From contig DUBM01000020.1 in the NCBI GenBank assembly GCA_012960305.1, positions 310,001 through 374,000 on the forward strand: DNA of 64,000 nt, read 5' to 3'. A program made the position numbers and the translations under genes. This document shows, piece after piece, positions 25,921 to 33,344 of this stretch. Under the pieces are notes generated by a model. That model saw only the letters and a program-made list of their open reading frames with translations. It made no database searches and had not been told where the DNA came from. Numbering within the stretch: the stretch's first letter is position 1; the number at the start of each line of letters is the position of its first letter. This DNA comes from Gammaproteobacteria bacterium. Its GTDB lineage: Bacteria; Pseudomonadota; Gammaproteobacteria; Pseudomonadales; Pseudohongiellaceae.

Positions 25921-26985
25921 TTATCCCACCAAAGCAACTGATTTGATTTGAGCAAAAACCTCTTGGCCAGAGTGAAGGTTAAGCTGCGTGGAGGAGTAGT
26001 CTGAAACTTTTGCCATCAGATTCTCTCCAGCAATATCTAATTTGATAGTTCGTGCTCCCTGCTTTACCTGAGAAATTTCAGTTACTTTGGCCTCAATGAT
26101 ATTAAGAATGCTGGTATTACTGGGCTCAGTGAGACAAAGACTTACATCACGAGCACGTATTTGCAGTCGCAGCTTGCTTGTGATGGCTCTTTGTATTTCG
26201 GGTATATGAAGTATTTTGCCGCCAACACTTTGAATGGTTGTGAGATGCGGCAAGTCATGGGCCTTTACTTCACATTCAAGCACGCTGAATGCCTCATCCA
26301 GTTCTATTAAAGGGCTATCAATTCTGCTTAATACGTCGTCTATCGGACCAAAAGCGCTGACTTGTCCGCTATCCATAAGTATTAAGTTATCTGCAAGTCT
26401 GGCGATTTCTTCGCTAGAATGGGAAACATAAAAAACCGGAATATCAAGTATTTGGAATACTTTCTCGAGATAAGTCATCAGCTTCCCTCGCGCACTTTGG
26501 TCCAGCGCAGACAAAGGCTCATCCAGTAACAGTAACTGCGGTGATGCAAGTAGGGCCCGGGCTATGGCTACCCGTTGTTTTTCGCCTCCGGACAAGGTTA
26601 GTGGGTTACGTTCTAGCAGTATCTCTAAGTCTAATAACTCGCACATGCTACTAAATTCAACCGATTGAGAGGTTCTTTTAGTCCTATTCATCCCATAGCG
26701 AAGGTTTTCAGCGACATTCAAATGCTGGAACAAGCTTGGTTCCTGAAAAACCATACCCATCTGCCTTTGGGGAATTGGAAGGTAGCTAGTCTCGTCTTGC
26801 CAAACAGCGTTGCCGATCTGCACCAACCCCAGTGCTTGCGGCTCTAAGCCGGCAATCACCCGCAATAGACTGGTTTTTCCCGACCCTGACGGGCCGAATA
26901 TTCCAGTGACGCCCGTTTCTGCTACAGAGAAATTTGCCTCAAGGTGAAAGCTAGCGTTTTGTAACTCAATCTGGATATCAATCAT
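25921..26985 (-). CDS. modC: Molybdate ABC transporter ATP-binding protein
   Basis: The 354-aa ATPase has Walker A GPSGSGKTSLL (near 32), the signature LSGGEKQRVAIARAL (near 132), Walker B LLLLDEPLSALD (near 154) and the H-loop YVSHS. The C-terminal ~130 residues form a regulatory Mop/TOBE domain (SNTSILNIIEAKV...). It drives molybdate uptake with ModA and ModB. It is the last gene of modABC, starting 5 bp after modB. Confidence 0.96.
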   Translation of the reverse strand: MIDIQIELQNASFHLEANFSVAETGVTGIFGPSGSGKTSLLRVIAGLEPQALGLVQIGNAVWQDETSYLPIPQRQMGMVFQEPSLFQHLNVAENLRYGMNRTKRTSQSVEFSSMCELLDLEILLERNPLTLSGGEKQRVAIARALLASPQLLLLDEPLSALDQSARGKLMTYLEKVFQILDIPVFYVSHSSEEIARLADNLILMDSGQVSAFGPIDDVLSRIDSPLIELDEAFSVLECEVKAHDLPHLTTIQSVGGKILHIPEIQRAITSKLRLQIRARDVSLCLTEPSNTSILNIIEAKVTEISQVKQGARTIKLDIAGENLMAKVSDYSSTQLNLHSGQEVFAQIKSVALVG

Positions 26986-26990
26986 ATAGT

Positions 26991-27671
26991 CTATGCCCGC
27001 CCTAGCAATTGCACACGCTTGTTTAGGCTATACACCATCAGCAGGACAGCAAATGAAAGCAGTAGCAGGATTGCCGAGAGACTATGAGCTGCACCATATT
27101 GGAGAGATTCGACGTGATCGTAAATAGCAATGGATAGCACCTGGGTTTGGCCAGGAATGTTCCCCCCTATCATTAATACGACTCCGAATTCGCCCATAGT
27201 GTGGGCAAATCCGAGAACAATCGCCGTGAGATAGCCCATTTTTGACAAAGGAAGTACCACACTAATGAATCTATCTAACGGACCCGCTCCAAGAATGGAT
27301 GCGGCTTCCAAAGACCTCTGCTCAATACTCGAAAAGGCATTTTGCAATGGTTGAACAACAAAGGGCAGAGAGTAGAGTACTGACCCCAACACTAGACCAG
27401 AAAAAGTAAATGCTAAGGATGGCAGCCCTAGTGCCGCCAATGAAGCGCCAATGAAGCCGTCAGACGAGAGTGTCAGTAGCATATAGAAGCCCAAAACCGT
27501 AGGCGGCAGTACCAGAGGCAGCGCAATGAGAGCTTCGATTACGCTCCTCCACTTACTCTTAGTTTGACTCAACCACCAAGCTATTGGTGTTCCGATAATA
27601 ATTAAGATTACTATCGTGGTTAACGACAACCTAATGGTAAGTGCGAACGCAACAAAATCTGGATTACTAAG
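26991..27671 (-). CDS. modB: Molybdate ABC transporter permease
   Basis: I start this gene at ATG 27671, giving 226 aa, close to E. coli ModB (229). A longer frame to 27728 would overlap modA by 47 bp and is less likely; AGGAAT, including the modA stop region, serves as ribosome site. Five hydrophobic helices and the EAA loop (EAASILGAGPLDRFISVVLP near 120) are present. It forms the membrane channel for molybdate and follows modA by 10 bp. Confidence 0.95.
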   Translation of the reverse strand, partial: LSNPDFVAFALTIRLSLTTIVILIIIGTPIAWWLSQTKSKWRSVIEALIALPLVLPPTVLGFYMLLTLSSDGFIGASLAALGLPSLAFTFSGLVLGSVLYSLPFVVQPLQNAFSSIEQRSLEAASILGAGPLDRFISVVLPLSKMGYLTAIVLGFAHTMGEFGVVLMIGGNIPGQTQVLSIAIYDHVESLQYGAAHSLSAILLLLSFAVLLMVYSLNKRVQLLGRA

Positions 27672-27681
27672 CATTGCTGAA

Positions 27682-28464
27682 CTAATTCCTAGTTTGTGCC
27701 CGGCCGCTGCCCGGTTCCAAATATCCATGATCCCGCAAGATCTGTGACATTTTGGTGCTGGTTAAGAACTCGAATAATTCTCTAGCGGCAGCTGATTCAG
27801 ATAATAAGACCATGTCTTGGATAATCGGAGAGTGGTGAGTTGTTGGTACCAACCAAAAATTACCAAGTTCGCCCACATTGATTACCTGTGAATAGGCAAC
27901 TAGGCCGAATTTTGCGCCACCCGAATAGGCAAATTGGAAAGCTTGCGCAATATTCTCGCCAGTTACTATCCTGCCTTCGCTTTCATCTTTTAGCCCAAGA
28001 TAATTAAGGGTTTCAAGCGCTGCGGACCCATAAGGGGCAAGTAGTGGATTAGCAATAGCAAGGCGCTGATTCGGAGTTTTGAGAATCATATCCGTTAAGG
28101 AATCTTCTTTTAGCGGGCCTTCACCCCTACCCCACAATGCTAATCGGCCGATGGCATAGCTTCGGCGCTGGACCATGTTGTATTGTTCTTGCTCTTGCAG
28201 TCGCGCGGGTCTTGCTTGATCAGCGGCCAGAAACAAATCAAATGGCGCGCCATTCAAGATTTGTGTGAAATGCTTACCAGTAGAGCCGCGTATAACTACT
28301 ATTTCATGGTCAGTGTTCGACTCAAATACAGTTTTTACTTCTTCCAATGCTGCAGAGAAGTTAGCCGCAACCGCCACATTGATCGATTCGGCTCGAACTG
28401 AAGGCAGCAAAAATATGACAGCCAAAAGCAGCAAGTTGAGTTTGCAGTGTTTATTTAGATTCAA
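27682..28464 (-). CDS. modA: Molybdate-binding periplasmic protein
   Basis: The 260-aa protein has a signal peptide (LNLLLLAVIFLLPSVRA, cut before ESINV) and the ModA/WtpA-like solute-binding fold: VAVAANFSAALEEV near 30, RGSTGKHFTQI near 60, and PFDLFLAADQARP near 75. It captures molybdate or tungstate in the periplasm. The start is TTG 28464, with GAGGAAG 9 bp upstream. The ModE operator ends 23 bp upstream of this start, so repression by molybdate is expected. Confidence 0.94.
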   Translation of the reverse strand: MNLNKHCKLNLLLLAVIFLLPSVRAESINVAVAANFSAALEEVKTVFESNTDHEIVVIRGSTGKHFTQILNGAPFDLFLAADQARPARLQEQEQYNMVQRRSYAIGRLALWGRGEGPLKEDSLTDMILKTPNQRLAIANPLLAPYGSAALETLNYLGLKDESEGRIVTGENIAQAFQFAYSGGAKFGLVAYSQVINVGELGNFWLVPTTHHSPIIQDMVLLSESAAARELFEFLTSTKMSQILRDHGYLEPGSGRAQTRN

Positions 28465-28487
28465 GTGCTACTTCCTCATTTAACTTT

Positions 28488-28513
28488 TCGTTATATAGTA
28501 ATGTATATAACGA
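28488..28513. promoter_or_regulatory. ModE operator upstream of modA
   Basis: TCGTTATATA (28488-28497), a 6-bp spacer GTAATG, and TATATAACGA (28504-28513) form a perfect palindrome. It matches the known ModE box of E. coli (CGNTATATA, 6-8 bp, TATATNNCG type) in half-site and spacing. The TATATA cores would overlap the modA -10 region on the minus strand, so bound ModE should block transcription. Confidence 0.9.
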
Positions 28514-28701
28514 GAATTATAATGGTTTCAGATAGGAAGAACAGTCAAGGATGTGGAGTTACTACCGATTACATGGTGATACCGGAAATAAGAATTTCCA
28601 TAATTCTTACGATCCAGTTGCTAAAAGCAATTTAATAATTACAATATAGTTATAAAAAATCTTTAATTGTATATATTACAGAATATTAGGAGTTATTCTT
28701 A

Positions 28702-29904
28702 ATGCAAAATAAGACCTCGCCCGCTGCGTTTTTCGATACTCTTGATGAAATGGCAAATCCCTTCAAGCAAGCCATTGTTAGCTTGGTGCATTTAGTTGAA
28801 GAGTACCCTAAAGACGCGGTGTCGGACTACCAGTATGCTAGCGAGTTTATTTACAGTTACAGAGGTAGCCCAGATACGTTCAGCACCTACCGTCGAGAGA
28901 TTGAGCATTTCTTACACTGGTGCTGGCTTATCGAAAATAAGTCTTTAAATCAAATAGTTAGAGAAAATATCGAAACATATGTTGAGTTTGCAAAGCAGCC
29001 TCCCCTAGCTTGGATTGGTGAGAAAAATGTTGCTCGATTTATGGATCGTGCCGGTGAGCGGGTAGCTAACGAAGCTTGGCGTCCCTATGTAAGCAATGGT
29101 GGAGAATACGTGGTATCACAAGCAACACTGCAGTCGCTCTTTAGCGTTCTGAGTAGCTTCTTTAATTTCTTGATTCAGGAAAACTACCTCAAAGCGAACC
29201 CCGTGTCTCAGCTGCGCCAGAAGAGTAAATTTATTCGCAAACATCAGTCTCAGAGCAAGATTCGTCGCTTGTCTCCTCTGCAATGGGAGTATGTCTTGGA
29301 GGCCGCAGAGTGTCTTGCCTCTCTGGATCCTTCAGCTCATGAGCGAACTCTATTTATTATGAATGCGCTCTTTGCTATGTATTTGAGAATCTCCGAATTA
29401 GTTGATACGAACCGCTGGCAACCACAAATGGGACATTTTCAGCCTGATCAGGAAGGTAATTGGTGGTTCATTACCGTGGGAAAAGGAAACAAGGAGCGTG
29501 AGATATCTGTCAGTGATGCCATGTTGAGTGCTCTCAAACGTTATCGATTGTCACGTGGACTGCATCCATTACCGAGCCCAGGGGAATCTAGTCCACTAAT
29601 CCACAAGACTCGAGGCAAAGGCGGCATCGCCAGCACCAGACAGATTCGGGGAATCGTTCAAATCTGTTTCGACCATGCGAAAGAAGCTATGGCAAAAGAG
29701 GGGTTCCCAGACGACGCAGAACGATTGGCCAACGCCACGGTTCACTGGCTAAGGCATACAGGGATTTCAGAGGATGTAAAACATCGGCCGAGGGAGCACG
29801 TACGTGATGATGCGGGGCACGGTTCTAGTGCTATTACGGACCGCTATATCGACGTGGAGAGAGCAGAAAGGCACGCCTCCGCGCGCAAAAAGCTTATCCG
29901 TTAA
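28702..29904 (+). CDS. Tyrosine recombinase / integrase family protein
   Basis: The 400-aa protein has the catalytic set of tyrosine recombinases: Arg229 (AMYLRISEL), the beta-hairpin lysine (VGKGNKERE near 258), His348-x-x-Arg351 (HWLRHTG), the second His in AGHGSSAITDRY, and nucleophile Tyr382. An N-terminal SAM-like core-binding region (about 40-180) recognises DNA. It is longer than XerC/D (~300) and stands alone: no excisionase, phage genes or attachment repeats are visible. AGGAG precedes the ATG. Such orphan integrases are frequent in marine gammaproteobacteria; the DNA target is unknown. Confidence 0.88.
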   Translation: MQNKTSPAAFFDTLDEMANPFKQAIVSLVHLVEEYPKDAVSDYQYASEFIYSYRGSPDTFSTYRREIEHFLHWCWLIENKSLNQIVRENIETYVEFAKQPPLAWIGEKNVARFMDRAGERVANEAWRPYVSNGGEYVVSQATLQSLFSVLSSFFNFLIQENYLKANPVSQLRQKSKFIRKHQSQSKIRRLSPLQWEYVLEAAECLASLDPSAHERTLFIMNALFAMYLRISELVDTNRWQPQMGHFQPDQEGNWWFITVGKGNKEREISVSDAMLSALKRYRLSRGLHPLPSPGESSPLIHKTRGKGGIASTRQIRGIVQICFDHAKEAMAKEGFPDDAERLANATVHWLRHTGISEDVKHRPREHVRDDAGHGSSAITDRYIDVERAERHASARKKLIR

Positions 29905-30132
29905 AAGTCTTCTTCCTGTAGTTATTATTTGATGTGAATAAATAAGAGGAAATTACTTCTCACCGCTTTAGATATGGCTTAATCTCTCTTTTTGATTTTG
30001 GGCACCAAATAAATGAGTGGGTACAGATTAGATCGACAACATTTTTAAGGTCGATAAACAGGGGTTTTAAATAATTCTTAAGCAGAGCACAAACTCTGTC
30101 ACATGCGTATCAGCATATTCATATGGAGCACT

Positions 30133-32352
30133 ATGAAGATTACTAATAGAAGGAATGAAGTTTTGCGCGCGGCTAAGTATTCCGCTCTCGGAGCTTGTAT
30201 TCTGTTAGCCACATCCTTAACCGCGCAAGAAGAATTAATTCCTCTTAATGCTGTTCTCGATATCGATAGCTTGTATCAGCCTGTCAGCAGTCAGGAGATC
30301 CATGGGGCTACTGCTATTAGCTTGTTAGAACAGTTGCAAGCCAAGCATTATTCATCTGTAGAGATTAATGACAATTTTTCATCCATAGTTTTCGATAATT
30401 TTCTCGATGCTTTGGACGGTTCCCACCTATACTTTCTGAAAGAAGATGTTGATGCTCTGAGTGCCTACCGTTACACCCTAGATGACACCCTTAAAGAAGG
30501 TAGTGTAGAACCTGGTTTTGAAATTTATAATCTCTACTATCGTCGAATTCTCGAGCGCTTAATATATGCAATTAACCGCGTTGAGAACGATGTCCCCTTA
30601 ATGGATTTTACTCTAGAAGAATTCATTGAAATTGATCGTGAAGAAGCTCCCTTCGCTGTAAACAAAGAGGAACTGGATGATATCTGGCGACGTCGTGTTA
30701 AGAACAGCGTGCTGAGTTTGCGCCTCGCTGGAGATGAAGATTCAGAGATTATTGAGAAGCTCGGTAAGCGTTATCGAAATCAGCTTAACCAAATATTAAA
30801 AACCAATGACAGAGATATTTTTCAAGTCTATTTATCTAACGTAGCAAAAGCAGTAGATCCTCATACTGCATATTTCTCTCCACGCAATGCTGAAAACTTT
30901 AATATGGATCTGTCCTTGTCCTTGCAGGGCATTGGCGCTCAACTTACGACGGAAGACGAATATACCAAAGTTGTGGAACTAATAAAGGGCGGGCCTGCTG
31001 AACAGGGAGCTGAGCTTCAAGAAGGTGATCGTATTATTGCGATAGGTCAAGGAGTTGACGGTGATCTTGAAGACGTCGTGGGCATGCGCTTAGATGATGT
31101 TGTTGCACAAATCCGCGGCGAAAAAGGCACCGTTGTCCGACTGAATGTAATTCCGGCAGATGCGGTAAGTGAGACTAACGCTACTATAGTGAGCATTACG
31201 AGAGATACGGTTAAGCTCGAAGATGCTTCTGCTAAAAAAGAAGTTATTGAACTAACTCACAATGGTGACTCCTTCAAGGTTGGTGTAATCGCCCTGCCCA
31301 CTTTCTATTTCGATTTTGAAGCAGCGGGTCGCGGCGAAGAAGACTTCAAAAGCTCGACCAAAGACGTTGAGAAACTATTAGAAGAACTGAAAGAAGAGGC
31401 TGTGGATGCTGTTGTAGTAGATTTAAGGAACAACGGTGGTGGCAGCTTAAGTGAAGCTAATCAATTGGTAGGTCTTTTCATCGAAACAGGCGCGACTGTG
31501 CAAATTCGTTATTCAGGCATCAGAAATGGATTCACGCGATCATTTGGTGACAACAACCCTGAAGTTGCTTACGACGGACCATTAGCAGTTCTAGTGAACA
31601 GAACCAGCGCATCGGCTTCTGAAATTTTTGCCGGTGCGATACAAGATTATCAACGAGGGCTGGTTCTCGGCGGGCGAACATTTGGCAAAGGAACAGTTCA
31701 AGAAATCATTCCGATGGACTATGGTCAGGTGAAACTTACCCGCTCTAAGTTCTATCGAATCTCGGGTGCCAGCACGCAACATCGCGGCGTAATTCCTGAT
31801 ATTACCTTCCCAGACTTCTATGATGCCTATGAAGATATTGGAGAGAGCAGTCTTGATGGTGCGCTTCCGTGGGATACCGTAAGACCAGTGGAATATCGTG
31901 CTTACAATGCTATTCAGGCCGTACTACCTGAATTGAAGGACTTGCATGACCAGCGTGCAGATACGTCTCCTGACTTTATCTATTTACTCGGTCAGATTGA
32001 AAGAACGCGTGAGCTACGCGATAGAGATCAACTTTCTCTCAATGAAGCAGTAGTTAAAGCTGATCGTGAAGAAAGCCGGCGCAAGGAATTCGATTCAGAA
32101 AACATGCGCCGATTGCTAAAGGGCTTACCGCTGCGAGAGTGGGAAGAGGAAGAAAGTGATCTTGAGGATGACGTCGTAGTTGCCCTGAATGATGAAATTA
32201 CGCTCCCTCTTGAAGAAGAGGAGGCAGATGAAGCAGCTGATGAGGATGAAACAGATCCGCTGATTCTTGAAAGTGGCCGAGTACTTGCGGACTACATCAC
32301 TTTGGACAACCTCAGGGTATCAGCAATTACAGATTTACCCCGTAATAGATAG
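30133..32352 (+). CDS. prc: Tail-specific carboxy-terminal protease Prc (Tsp)
   Basis: I start at ATG 30133 (739 aa), which has GGAG upstream and gives a normal signal peptide (positive NRRNEVLRAAK, hydrophobic YSALGACILLATSLTA). Domains in order: the N-terminal TSP domain, a PDZ domain (about 250-335, LQGIGAQLTTEDEYTKV), the S41 protease with Ser in TSASASEIFAGAIQDY and Lys in RTFGKGTVQ, and the C-terminal DUF3340-like part. It is a periplasmic protease that trims C-termini, including penicillin-binding protein 3 in E. coli. The end is strikingly acidic (EEEEADEAADEDE), more than in E. coli Prc. Confidence 0.94.
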   Translation: MKITNRRNEVLRAAKYSALGACILLATSLTAQEELIPLNAVLDIDSLYQPVSSQEIHGATAISLLEQLQAKHYSSVEINDNFSSIVFDNFLDALDGSHLYFLKEDVDALSAYRYTLDDTLKEGSVEPGFEIYNLYYRRILERLIYAINRVENDVPLMDFTLEEFIEIDREEAPFAVNKEELDDIWRRRVKNSVLSLRLAGDEDSEIIEKLGKRYRNQLNQILKTNDRDIFQVYLSNVAKAVDPHTAYFSPRNAENFNMDLSLSLQGIGAQLTTEDEYTKVVELIKGGPAEQGAELQEGDRIIAIGQGVDGDLEDVVGMRLDDVVAQIRGEKGTVVRLNVIPADAVSETNATIVSITRDTVKLEDASAKKEVIELTHNGDSFKVGVIALPTFYFDFEAAGRGEEDFKSSTKDVEKLLEELKEEAVDAVVVDLRNNGGGSLSEANQLVGLFIETGATVQIRYSGIRNGFTRSFGDNNPEVAYDGPLAVLVNRTSASASEIFAGAIQDYQRGLVLGGRTFGKGTVQEIIPMDYGQVKLTRSKFYRISGASTQHRGVIPDITFPDFYDAYEDIGESSLDGALPWDTVRPVEYRAYNAIQAVLPELKDLHDQRADTSPDFIYLLGQIERTRELRDRDQLSLNEAVVKADREESRRKEFDSENMRRLLKGLPLREWEEEESDLEDDVVVALNDEITLPLEEEEADEAADEDETDPLILESGRVLADYITLDNLRVSAITDLPRNR

Positions 32353-32390
32353 CCCTGACGCCATTCTAATTATCCTCCTCAGTTCTAACC

Positions 32391-32419
32391 TAAAAAAAAG
32401 GCTCTCTTACGAGAGCCTT
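32391..32419 (-). terminator. Intrinsic terminator oriented on the minus strand, behind prc
   Basis: AAGGCTCTC (32398-32406) pairs with GAGAGCCTT (32411-32419) around the loop TTAC. Eight A residues lie on the left (32392-32399, the last two belonging to the stem), so on the minus strand the hairpin ends in a U-tract. No T-tract follows on the plus strand. It therefore reads as a terminator for leftward transcripts, though it may also stop prc mRNA inefficiently. Confidence 0.7.
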
Positions 32420-32797
32420 AAATGGGGTCGAGCTCCAGGAGGAGTCAATCAATTTGTAGTTGATTGAGTCTTAATTTAAACAAGTAAATATAACTACGAC
32501 ATTACGGAATAAGGGTGATGTGGAGATTAATTGTGGCGGGAATATGGCAGGTTGGTTAAGCCAGCTCTTTGAGATGGGCGTGGTATTGGAGGATATGATT
32601 ATTAATATTGTGAAAACATTTGGAATGAATTTTAAATTCTAAGACGGGGAAGCTTTCTATTCCGACTAGAAAATTTTCAAGAACTATCCCCTAGGGCAAC
32701 AACAAAAATTGGGCTAGAGCACTCCTTTAAAAGCAACCTACCTAAGGCAAACATTAAAAGCGAGGGGCGTTTGACGAAAACCATTTGAAAGGAATTT
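32420..32797. other. 378-bp non-coding stretch before the NTF2-like gene
   Basis: No gene is supported. It contains a small perfect inverted repeat, TCAATCAA (32445-32452) and TTGATTGA (32460-32467) with a 7-nt loop, of unknown role. The promoter of the gene at 32798 should lie in the right part. Nothing else stands out. Confidence 0.4.
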
Positions 32798-33226
32798 ATG
32801 AGCAAGCATCGATATATAAGCACGATAAAAACATACTATGAAGGCTGTAACGCACAAAATCCTGAAATCATGATGTCAACATTCACCGACGATGTGGTTC
32901 ACTATTTTGTCGATCACACTTCTGTTTCGACGGCGAAAGGTCTAGCAAATTATTGGTGTAAGGCCGCTGCTCAGACGCTGGCTACGTGGTCTGTTGACCA
33001 TGCTTTAGTCAAAGAACCTGAGGCTGTAATCGAATGGAGTATGCTATGGAGACCTTTATCCGAGAAAAATCATGAACTGTTGCGGGGAACCGAGTGGTTC
33101 ATTTTTCGCGATGAAAAGATAGCTGAAATTCGTTCATACCATTGCAATTTTTTCCTTAGTGATCGTAAAAATCGCCAGTTACATGATTTTAATTATGCGG
33201 GGCGAGGTTACACCCCAGAAGATTAG
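32798..33226 (+). CDS. NTF2/SnoaL-like fold protein
   Basis: The 142-aa protein matches the NTF2-like (SnoaL) alpha+beta barrel: an N-terminal helix with YYEGCNAQNPEIMMSTFTDDVVHY (start and middle, about 13-36), then strands with ATWSVDHALV and GTEWFIFRDEKIAEIRSYH. Members include polyketide cyclases, isomerases and binding proteins, so the substrate cannot be named. There is no signal peptide, so it is cytoplasmic. A GAAAGGAA ribosome site precedes the ATG. It is a single-gene unit convergent with the DUF5916 gene. Confidence 0.75.
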   Translation: MSKHRYISTIKTYYEGCNAQNPEIMMSTFTDDVVHYFVDHTSVSTAKGLANYWCKAAAQTLATWSVDHALVKEPEAVIEWSMLWRPLSEKNHELLRGTEWFIFRDEKIAEIRSYHCNFFLSDRKNRQLHDFNYAGRGYTPED

Positions 33227-33344
33227 TTAAAATAGATTGGATGCAGGAACTCCGCAGAAGCTATGTGGGCTGCATTAAAATTATAGTAATTCAGACAAAC
33301 CACAATAGGCATTTTGTGCCTCCCCATTTCTAATATATTTTCGT

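Noticed and set aside
28561-28620. TACCGGAAATA resembling the arm of the 23.5-kb hairpin.
   Set aside because: Only about 11 bases agree and there is no hairpin here; most likely chance.
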